Of a stretch of DNA of 64,000 nucleotides, positions 55,440 through 64,000 are shown piece after piece. Source of the stretch: Cenococcum geophilum 1.58 (Eukaryota > Ascomycota > Dothideomycetes > Gloniales > Gloniaceae); NCBI GenBank assembly GCA_001692895.1, contig KV748263.1, forward strand, positions 1 to 64,000, given 5' to 3'. Position 1 is the first letter of the stretch, and every line of letters begins with the position of its first letter. The position numbers were made by a program, and so were the translations under genes. A model generated the notes under the pieces. The model was not told where the DNA came from. It made no database searches and was given only the letters and a program-made list of their open reading frames with translations.

Positions 55440-58400
55440 CAGTCTAGGGGTCCTAGCTTCTTAGGGTATTGCTTATGGAAGCGCTGTATAGCTTATTTAT
55501 AACCCTTTAGGTCTTCCTCTAGCTGCTAGGTTGTATTCTTGTAATATTTCTATTTAATCTTATAAGTTAGGCCCTGGGGGTCTTTGTTATATATATTAAG
55601 GATTTTCTTAAACTCCTATTTATCTTTTATGTTGCTGTTATTATCTCTCTTTACTATTTGTCCTTATATATTACGGCGCTTTATAGTATTAATATTTGCT
55701 TGGCTAGGGATTTTTTTAGTAGCCTAGAGGCGGACCTTAGATGTATAAAAGGATTTATTTACTTAGATATGGTCTAGGAGGTTTATTATAACTGCCCCTT
55801 AGTATACTGCGAGTATAGGGTATAGGCCATCCTATTTGTTGTCCTATTTCTTCTTAGGTTTATTTGTCTTTATATTTTCTAAGCTAACTATAACTATATT
55901 ACCTTTGTAGAATAACGCGCTCTTATCCCTATAGGTATTAGTATTATCTTTGTAGCGTTGCTGTAAAATCTGGGCTAGGGCCTTAAGCTATATTAATATC
56001 TGCTTAAAGCGGTTGGCCATAGAGTTTACGCGGAAGAACTTCTTCTTTACTTATGCTGATAGTGTTAGTAGGTGGGGGCTAGTAGGCTTGATTTTAAGGC
56101 GAGGGTTAAAGCTATAGTTTGTAAAAAATGGGGAGATGCCTGTGCTCTTATTGACTTAGTTATTTGTAGTAAACTTGGCGAGCGGTAGGTAGTTAACTTA
56201 GTTGTCCTGTGTAAAGCTAATAAAAGTATAAAGGTATTTATTTATAGCGGCGTTAATAATTTTGGTTTAGCCGTCCGTTTCTAGGTGCTAGGCTGAGCTT
56301 AGTCGCAAGGTTGTCTTAAGGCGTTTACTTAGTTATTGCTAGAAGTTGCTAATAAATTATGTGCTGTAATTGGAGATAATTATGCTTAGTATACTGTGGA
56401 GCTTATATACGTTGTTAATAAAGCTATTAACTAACTTCTCTGTTGAGAGTCCTATTACTAGAACGAGGTGTTATATTTTAGTTAGGCGGTCTATAATAAT
56501 AAGGATATATTTATATGCCTTACCGTAGCGTTGGTATACTGGCAGCGTTATAATATAGTTAATTAAGATATTGGTCTATGGGCGGGTGGGTAATTTTAGT
56601 GGCTTTAGGAAACCGGGTGGGGTAAAATAGGGGGTCTTAGTGCAAAAGCATAGGGTATAGTCTTTAATAAAGGTAGCTGTGAACTGGGAGATTCCTAGCT
56701 ACCAGTATGTTTGGTTTAAGAGGTTAAAAGTTTTAACCCGGCTAGGGTAACTAGCGGGGCCGCTGCTATAAGAGTAATAGGTAACTTTTAGGTGGAGGTC
56801 TAGGGCGTTAGGGACGAAGAGATATTGGCGGAAGTAGATCTGTCTGTTAATAATACTACATTCTGACTTATTGTAATAGAGTAATTTCCTAATTTTCTTT
56901 AGCTAACGGCGAGCTTTCCGATTATATAGGGCTGCCACTATATCTCTTATAAGTTTGTTCTTCTGGTATTCTAGCTAGATTAACTTATCTAGTGACTTTT
57001 TGGCTATTTTAGGGTCTAGAGCGGCTATAAACTCTGCGTTGTTAGAGTTATAGGACTTATATAGTAATTCTTCTAAGATTATAGGGTTAACTTTCTAGGG
57101 CGGTATAATGACTTGGGCTCGGTAGCGGAGGCGTTTATTATTAGCGTCCTTNGGCCTTATTTCTAGTAGCCGGCTTAGGGCGTTAGGGAGCGTAGCTTTG
57201 CTGTTAGGTCTGTATATAATTATAAAGTTAAACTATAAAAGGAACTCTGCCTACTGGACTTAGCGCTGGTTTAGCTATTTGGTAGTTATAAACGTCTATA
57301 GGTTTTTATAGTCGGTAATGATTTTAAATAGCTCCTTAGTCTCTTATAGCTTAGGATACTATTCCTCTAAAGCCTTAATAATAGCTAGGAGTTCTTTATT
57401 GTAGATCTTATAGTTATATTCTGGCGTAGAGTGCTTTACGGAGAAGAATGCGACCGGTTTTAATTTTCCGTTATTATTATATTGGGAAAGGACTCCGCTG
57501 GAAGCCTAATTTGATATGTCTATCTCTACCACTATTTTCTTTATGTAGTTATAGTATACTAGTACTGGTGCTAAAGTAAAGGCTCCCTTAAGGGCCTTAA
57601 ATGATTTAGCTTGTTCTAGTCCCTATAGCCATCTAATATCCTTCTTTAGAAGTTTTATTATAGGTGTAGCGATAATAGAGTAGCCTTAGATAAATTGTTA
57701 GTAGAAGTTCGCGAAGCTAAGAAATTGTTATAGTTCTTTAATTAATGTTGGGTCCTTCTATTCCTATAAGGCCTGTATCTTCTTAGGGTCTATAGTTATG
57801 CCATTAGTTAAGATAATTAAGCTAAGGTATTTTGTTTTAGTAGAGTAGAACTTAGACTTATTAATATTAATCTAAAGTCCAGTATTGCCGAGTTTTTGGA
57901 TGACTTTATTTATATACTTAGTGTGCTTGGCGCATGTTTTAGAAAAGATAAGGATATTATTAAGGTAGGCAGTGCAGTAGTTGTTAAGGGCGTTATATAG
58001 AATATGGTTAATATAGTTCTAAAACGTAGCGGGTGCGTTATAGAGGCTAAATAGTGTAACTAGCATCTTATAGAGTCCGAACCGGGTAATAAATGCTATA
58101 AGCTACTTATGGCCCTCCGTAATCCGGATTTAGTTAAACGTAGTAATTATATTAAGTTTAGTAAAGTACTTAGCGCTATAAAGTGCGTTAAGTGTCTCGC
58201 GGATTAGTGGCAGTGGGTATTAATTTTTAATAGTGACTGTGTTTAGGCCTTAGTAGTTATGGCAGATTTGTATACCGCCGCTAGGCTTAGTAGTGAGGAG
58301 GAGTGGTGCGGTAGCTAGTAAGGTTGATTTACGGATAAAACCCTTATCTAGCATCTTATTAATCCACTTCTTTATATACCTAAGTTTAGCAGGTAAGAGT

Positions 58401-60300
58401 GGTCTATTTTTATAGTATAGGGCCTAGTTTCTGGAGGTGATCTTAATTTTATAGTCCTATGGTTGGTAAGGGGGCAGCTTATCTACGTTTTTAGGGAGGA
58501 AGTGCTTAATATGTTTACTAAACTCCTTTAGTAGGCGTTGTAGAATGTCTTCGTGGGTTAATCCTGGTTTGCCTTTTAAGAATTTTTTAATATTAGTGTT
58601 AACTATCTTTCAACGTAAAAGCTTAGGTTTAGTTTTTAGATTTGTCTTAAGGAAGTTATAGAAATAGGGGGGGAGCGCTTTACGGGCTTCCTTTATTGTA
58701 TAGTTGCCTTCCACTAGCTGGCGGAAAGACCTTTTTGATAGGTTTAGTACTTCTATTAGGCCTATGGGCAGCTCTTTAAGCAGCTATTAGTGCTTATCTT
58801 ATTTAACTAGTTCTACTAGCTCCGCTATATAGATCCTTATTATCTTTACGTCTTTTTGTTTATAGAACTGGGTAAAATTAATAGTATGGGTGTATTTAAT
58901 ATTGTCTAGGTTAGGGCGTGTCTGGCTCTCTAGTGCTACGGCTGGGCTAGCACGGCTTGGTTGGCCTGGGGGGGTAGAAATGAGGCGGCGGCCCTATATG
59001 GTATGCGCGGGAGACGGGTGTAAGGTTAGGCGTTATAGTAGCGCGGTTTCTATTATTTAGGTTTTGGTAGTTTTATAGCTAGTCCTTACTGTAACGCGAG
59101 CTATAGTGTGCGTATATGGCATATAGCTTAGTTCCGGGTATTGGGCTAGGCGGCTAGGGTTTAAATGGTGCCTGGGTTGGGGTTGGTTTTTTGGTGGTGG
59201 CGGCGCGAAGCGGACCTTCTTCCTTAGTCTTAGTAGGGCTGGCTAGCCCGTTATTTTGGTCTTAAGTGCTAGGTTAGTCCAGTCTTCCACTATCTTGTTT
59301 CTTTACAGCTGTATAGGCTCCCCTTTATTAGGAACGTCTTTTACTATTAGGGCTTTATATATAGTCTTAGGCACTAGGCTTAGTAGTGCTAAGTGTCCAT
59401 ATAGGGCGTCCCTACTAACGTCGGCTATCCCCCACGGGAGGTAGTGCCTAGAGTAGTAGTCTAAGTTAAAGCGGATCTTAAGTTTTCTAAAGCTAGGACG
59501 GGGCTCGTGCTTCTGAAGCTAGGGTATACCTAAAATAATTGGGGTAGTAGGCGAGAGTTTAGTAATAAAAAAGAGCATGGCTTTAGTATAGAGGCCGATT
59601 AATATTTGGGCGGTAAAGTAGTCCGTAATAAGTGAAGTTGGGATGCTATTTACGAGGCGCAGTGGCCTAGGTACTAGCAGCTTCTTAGTTATAACGTTAT
59701 ACTTTCTTATAATAGACTCTGCGTTAGTAAATGCTATTATAGTACTACTAGAGTCTACTAGGCTTACTATATTAATATAAACTTAGGGGTATAAGTTACG
59801 TAATAAGGAGAGTTGGGTTTAAATAAGGATTAATTTCTTATTACTGTTTACTGATCTAAGATTAAGTGGTAGTTTACTAATAAAAAGGACTGATTAATCT
59901 AGTAATAGGGACCTAATCTTCTCGTCTTCCTTCTTATATGGTTTAGACCCTTAGGCGCAACTTAGTCTAAGGGTTTACCTTTTAATAACTAGGGTATAGG
60001 GCTGTCTTAGCGGGGCGGTCTAGTGTCTGTCTGGCTGGCGGTATCTGTTTTTGTTTTAGTTGGGGTATAGAAAAATAATACCTTACTAATAATGTAGCTG
60101 TGTTTGTATTTGCTAGCGCAAAGTCGCTAATACTAGGCGTTGTTAATGGGTTGGGCTCCTATATAGGGCATGGTTTAGAGTAACTAAGCCATAGGGTTAA
60201 AGGGGGGGGGTTGTCTGCCGCGGCTATAATAGGCTCCGCGGTTACCGCGTCTATAATGGACTCTACGGTTACCGCGTCCGCGGTTATTTGTTTATGTTGT
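55440..60300 (-). pseudogene. pol: pol of chromovirus 2: PR-RT-RNase H-IN-chromodomain
   Basis: Minus strand, N to C. Protease: VDSSSTIIAFTN (59721-59760; DSG now DSS). Reverse transcriptase: LDKGFIRKSTLLATAPLLL near 58330, and YLNNILIFSK (57940-57970), where the catalytic YLDD has both Asp changed to Asn. RNase [16 protein letters not shown] (about 57500) and [20 protein letters not shown] (about 57400). Integrase: NYIITLPVYQRYGKAYKYIL (about 56570-56510, first Asp now Asn), IISNYSTQFISNF (about 56360, second Asp now Asn) and a TDG.TKIIN element. C-terminal chromodomain: LTYKIK.KYYKNTT.QLEEDL (about 55590-55500) followed by FHKQYPKKLGPLDW. Stops are mainly TAA/TAG at former Gln and Trp codons. 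The open + frame at 59256-59444 is antisense. Confidence 0.93.
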
Positions 60301-60319
60301 TTAACGGGGTGGTATTAGG

Positions 60320-61600
60320 ACTAGGTTTACTGTCTTAGCGGGGTTATAGGTATTTTTCTAGTGGCCGGGTAGGCTATAGGTAAGGCACAGTCTATTATTA
60401 ACGCGGCGCTTATGCTCCATGTCTAAGATTCTATTAAGGTCTATAGGTTCTCTAGTTACTACTAGGGTTGGGGTTAATATAGGGGTAAGGGCTTGGGTAG
60501 GTAGGCGGTAGTTAGCGTTCTTCTTAAGGTTAGCTTAGTGTATATGGTTCGCGAGGTTTTTAGCAAACATATCTATCTGCTTGCTCCAACCTATATAGTC
60601 ACTATTATTAATTTTATAGGCTAGTCTAAGTACCAGCTCTTCTATCTTTAGAGAGATGAACTTTTAGAGTAGGTCTACCTTCTATTCGTCTATCTTTTTA
60701 GCGCGGGCTATTAGCTTATTAAGCTCTCCCTTTTAGGACTAGTAATTACGCTTGCCTTAGGGGAAATGGTTAAGCTTGTTTTTTGCGACCTAGGTTATAT
60801 TAAGGACCTTATAGTAGGCAGTAAGGTCTTTAAGCATATCTTCCTTAGTAGGCCATTTCCATGTAGATATATTGTTTGGGTTCTTGTGTATAAGCTCTAG
60901 GCCCTACTTAATAAACTTATAGGCCTTATCCTCTAGTATGTCTAAGATGTAAAGGATCTAGGACTGAACTATATTAAAGTAGTCCTAGTCCTGGTTAAAG
61001 ACTCCCTTAATCTTAATATGCTAGGTCTTGAAATTAGCTTGTTATTCTAGCGGGGTACCTTTTCCGCTAAATATTGGCGGGTCTTTAGATCTCCATTTTT
61101 TCTGCTGGGTTACTACCGTTGTTATAGGGGTTGATTATTTTAGAACGATAATAGTCTCTGTCTGGGAGTTAATAGTTTCTGTCTAGGAAGCAATAAGGGT
61201 ACTAAGGTTTTCGTTAGCTTTTTTGTTGGCGGTGTTTATGTTATATATGCACTGTAGTCCTGTTTTAATGTTATTAAGGAACTTATTGGTATAGTTGATA
61301 AGGGTAAGGTAAGCTTTGCTAGGCTTAAAGGTCTTAGGGTATGGTGGGGAGCGGCGGATTGTCTACGCGATATTAGGGTATGTCTCTGTAAATAGGTCTG
61401 CGAAAACGTTGCGGGGGTTTTAGGTTTCGGCTATTTTGGCGTTGTTAGTGTCGCCTATCTAGGCGCTAGGTAAAAACTAAGGATTATTCTAGGACTATAC
61501 TAGGGACGTGTTGGTTTTAGTAGAGGCGCGCGTAGGTCGCGATTGCTTTGGGGCGGAGGTTAATTGGTTAGGGTACGGGGAATTAGTGATTGCGATGGGG
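60320..61600 (-). pseudogene. gag: gag of chromovirus 2
   Basis: The minus-strand frame reads AITNSPYPNQLTSAPKQSR near 61590 (the initiation codon is not preserved), then an N-terminal Pro/Thr-rich part. A long helical middle follows (KAYLTLINYTNKFLNNIKTG; WRSKDPPIFSGKGTPLE; LEDKAYKFIK). The C-terminal zinc knuckle at about 60390-60340 reads RLCLTYSLPGH.KNTYNP, where the middle and last Cys are now Tyr. Between gag and pol there is a run of nine G (60202-60210) and an imperfect GCGGTTACCGCG repeat (60231-60280). Confidence 0.85.
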
Positions 61601-61623
61601 CGCAAATTAAAGATACTATAAAC

Positions 61624-61810
61624 TGTTATAGTGCTGCAATAAAGTAGACTAAATAACTACGTTGTGGTATAAAGAGGGGAAGAAGGTGGAAAGGGGGTAT
61701 TGTATATAAATAGTAGGGCCGGCCGCTAAGTCGCTAGTGGTGGGCTAGCTAACAGTAGGGAATAGTACGAGACAGTATGAAACAGTATGCGTTAGGTCAG
61801 TGCCGTGACA
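61624..61810 (-). repeat. 5' LTR of chromovirus 2
   Basis: 187 bp, same ends and length as 54896-55082. A TATTTATATAC TATA-like motif on the element strand marks a possible promoter. Confidence 0.95.
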
Positions 61811-61815
61811 CTTTT

Positions 61816-63041
61816 ATAGTTGATTTTACGCTTATAAAAGCCGCCTATATAGTTATACGGATTATTTAGAGATTCTAGATGATTAAGTTACCTAATAGTG
61901 CGGTTGTAGAATTGATAGGAGTGGAATAGTAGGTAATGACTTTAGTAGTATCCGCTATGGAAGGCTGTAAAGTAGAGTTACGATAGTGTATAATAGATGC
62001 TATACTATAACTGTTTAAGGCTAGTAAGAGGAGGATTAATTTACGGTGTTATATAATTAAATTTTATATATATATAATATAAGAATAGAGATAGCTAGTA
62101 GTATATAAGTTAAAAGCTTTTATAAATGTGCACGTTCCTGCTATGTAGTAGCGTTATAGTGATAATTTGTTTAGGTTTATAAAACCATTTTACTAGTCGA
62201 GTTTAAGTATAATTTAGTTAATTTATATTGTAAATTAAATTTCACTGTCGCGTTGCGCGGCTTACTATGGTTATAGCAGGAGATTAAGAATCTAGACTCT
62301 ATAGCTAGTGACTTCTAATAGGACTTAGAAGTATAAGGTATAGAATTGGACCAAATGGAGGCTTTATTTTAATCTGTAAAATCCTAACCTAACGGCGCTA
62401 TGACGGCGCTAGGGCCGTATTTCTACCATATTCCGTTATTTTACTATTGGCTCGCTTACGACTAGCGCCTTAAGATATTTGTTTATACTACCTATAACGG
62501 CACTAGGGGGCGTTACTTACCAAATTCTGCCACAATACTGCCATATTCTGCCAACTAGTGCCTTGGCGGTTAGCTTATATATTTGTTTACGTCGGCCCTA
62601 GAACACCCCTTTTCTTTCTCTTAGCTTAATATCTTTGTAATACAGCATTCATTTAAGCTTCACTTTGGAGGTATTTGTTTAAGCCGTAACGCTACCTCTA
62701 ATAACCTTCTCCTTTTTCTCCTTCTTCTCCTTAGCTCGGTATATTTGTATTATAGCAATCCGCAAGCTTTACCTTGGAGGCATTTATACGAGCCGTTATA
62801 GGCGCTAGATTATATTTTAAAACTTAGATTAAAACAGTTAGAGTTTTGTACTAATTATAAATAACTATTATATATATACATTATTTTTATTTTTAGTTTA
62901 TTAAAAAGCTTTAAAGCTAAGTGTTTATAGGCTTTTGTTTTAAAAAAAAAACCCTTAATTTTATTCTCTACTTTTTATATCTTTAAGATGTTATATTCTA
63001 GTGCTATTACAAAAGTTACGTTAACTAAATCGCCTCTTAAT
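61816..63041. other. No gene recognised; contains a partial tandem duplication
   Basis: The right flank of chromovirus 2. If the P450 continued here it is unrecognisable. At 62400-62560 the DNA is less mutated, with repeated ATACTGCCATATTCTGCCA-type words. The duplication at 62608-62806 is listed separately. Confidence 0.35.
62608..62806. repeat. Two-copy tandem repeat, about 115-120 bp
   Basis: CTTTGGAGGTATTTGTTTA, then AGCCGTAA (about 62663-62691), recurs as CCTTGGAGGCATTTATACG then AGCCGTTA (about 62772-62800). Both are preceded by an AGC(T/C)(T/C)..TATCTTTGTA/TATATTTGTA block and a CT-rich run. Confidence 0.6.
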
Positions 63042-63470
63042 ATGAATACGCCAAATATAGATACCAGCCCTATTTGAAATTAACTTCTAGAAATAAGAAA
63101 AAATATACAAAAGATAGAAAAAGATAATATCTAGCGCGTGGAAGACTACCTTAGTATAGAATGCTGTATCTTTAATCTAGAACTAGAAAAGGAAATAAGA
63201 CTTTCTATTGGTGAGTAGGATAATCTAGGGTAGTAGATTGGGTCTATAAGAGCGAAGTTTAAAAGGGATTATATTGAAGTTCTAGATTTAGTAGAGAAGC
63301 TTAAAAAAAAGGTTGCTAAGCTTTAAAGCGAGAGAGAAAAGCGTTATAAATATCTTACCTATTGCATCGAGTTTATTCTTAAAGGGAAAATAATATAAGT
63401 GCGTTGGTTAATAAATTATATTCGTCTAAGCACTTAAGAAGAATAGGATAGAAGGTAGTTAATATAAAAC
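63042..63470 (+). pseudogene. Unknown coiled-coil protein relic
   Basis: From the ATG at 63042 (MNTPNIDTSPI) one + frame is readable for about 140 codons, with about a dozen stops (mainly TAG/TAA, one TGA). The sequence is rich in Glu, Lys and Leu in heptad-like spacing (LLEIRKNIQKIEKDNI, FNLELEKEIRLSIGE, VLDLVEKLKKKVAKL, EREKRYKYL), so a coiled coil is likely. No domain is recognised. Confidence 0.45.
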
Positions 63471-64000
63471 TCCTATGCTAGTTGTATATTTATACTAGAA
63501 TATACCTCTAAGTTCTTTAATAAGGCCTTATATATGGCTTAGTAAAGCTCTAAACAGAGCCTTACAGTATATAGGGGGAAGACCTTCTTAGGACCCCTAA
63601 CCCCCTGGGCGTACCGTATACTCTATTTACGCAGAGCTCCGTATACGGTTTGCCCTAGAGCTTTGTTTATAAAGCTCCTCGCTAAGCTATTTATAAAATT
63701 CTCTACCTTTACGGAGCCCAGCTTGCTATAAAGTAGATACATTACATATAGGTAGAGCCCTCTAAAAAAATTATAAATTAGATTCTAGCTAGTTAAATGC
63801 AGGAAGATCCTCTATTCTGTATATAAGAATTATAAGAATTTAAAATCTAAGGAGTCGGTTTAGCGCGAGATAAAGAGCTAAATTTTTCCATTAGTTCCCT
63901 CCTCCTAAACCTAAACCTATATAGTAAAAACTAGTCTACAAATTATATAGAAGGGCTGCTATTAAAGAAATACTTTAACTTTGTACTCCCAATCCTCAGT
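63471..64000. other. Right edge without a recognised gene
   Basis: GCTCTA/AGAGCC-type words recall the low-complexity array at 51.5-52.6 kb. An ACCGTATACTC...GAGCTCCGTATACGG inverted repeat lies at about 63609-63654. Nothing else is seen. Confidence 0.35.

Larger units (their letters stand above)
54896..61810 (-). mobile_element. Chromovirus 2 (Ty3/Gypsy LTR retrotransposon), complete but dead
   Basis: A 6915-bp minus-strand element with two 187-bp LTRs (TG...CA) and a perfect 5-bp target duplication, CTTTT at 54891-54895 and 61811-61815. Pol order is PR, RT, RNase H, IN, chromodomain. The LTR pair differs at ten sites, all of which fit CpA-to-TpA (or TpG-to-TpA) changes. Coding regions carry many TAA/TAG stops. 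One N lies at about 57152. The element inserted into the 3' end of the P450 relic and is related to, but clearly distinct from, chromovirus 1. Confidence 0.96.

Noticed and set aside
59256-59444. Open + frame of 62 codons
   Set aside because: Antisense to pol of chromovirus 2 upstream of the RT region; no motif.
45399-61810. Endogenous viral integration
   Set aside because: Both elements have LTRs, 5-bp target duplications and a PR-RT-RH-IN-chromodomain order with no envelope gene, so they are ordinary fungal Ty3/Gypsy retrotransposons.
1-64000. tRNA or rRNA genes
   Set aside because: No cloverleaf with intact A/B boxes or rRNA core sequence was recognised by eye; a covariance-model scan would be needed to exclude degraded copies.

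Overview
The window looks like a transposon-rich, gene-poor compartment of a filamentous ascomycete (Pezizomycotina). On both strands TpA is everywhere while CpA and TpG are scarce. Almost every recognisable reading frame is broken by TAA or TAG where Gln or Trp codons would be expected, and conserved Cys, His, Asp and Gly codons have changed by C-to-T or G-to-A transitions. This is the signature of repeat-induced point mutation (RIP). No gene here looks fully functional. Nearly every feature is therefore called as a relic, recognised by long single-frame similarity to a family despite stops. Three N characters (about 276, 323 and 57152) indicate a draft assembly.

Layout. 1-14.5 kb: a DUF3435 tyrosine-recombinase relic (1.06-3.5 kb, +), an uninterrupted 131-codon ORF (4.9-5.3 kb, -), a small LTR-like direct-repeat unit (5.8-8.3 kb), a duplicated segment (8.3-9.5 kb), unknown relics around a 69-bp minisatellite (10.8-11.05 kb) and an 81-bp coding repeat (12.3-12.5 kb), and a polytopic membrane-protein relic (13.7-14.5 kb). 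15.0-20.4 kb: a minus-strand non-LTR retrotransposon with ORF1 zinc knuckles, endonuclease, reverse transcriptase, RNase H and a (TAA)6 tail. 20.4-30 kb: mostly unrecognised, but 31-bp repeat arrays in opposite orientation bracket a 4.2-kb block. 30.9-45 kb: relics of host-type genes, namely a C2H2 plus Zn2Cys6 regulator, an F-box/LRR-like gene, a coiled-coil gene, a Mutator-like transposase running in frame into a bZIP gene, an ankyrin gene and a C2H2 gene.

45.4-61.8 kb: two complete but dead Ty3/Gypsy chromoviruses, each with matching LTRs, TG...CA ends and a perfect 5-bp target duplication. Element 1 (+, 45399-51377, TSD AAAAT) and element 2 (-, 54896-61810, TSD CTTTT) both end pol with a chromodomain and share a 23-nt palindrome near the 3' end. 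Element 2 inserted at the 3' end of a CYP52-like cytochrome P450 relic whose introns can still be seen. 61.8-64 kb holds a tandem duplication and a coiled-coil ORF relic.

Most plausible candidates for something new: the MULE-bZIP continuous frame framed by direct repeats; the palindrome shared by two chromovirus families; the 4.2-kb block bounded by inverted 31-bp arrays; and the DUF3435 relic as possible remains of a Crypton- or Starship-type element. All need database searches that could not be run here.
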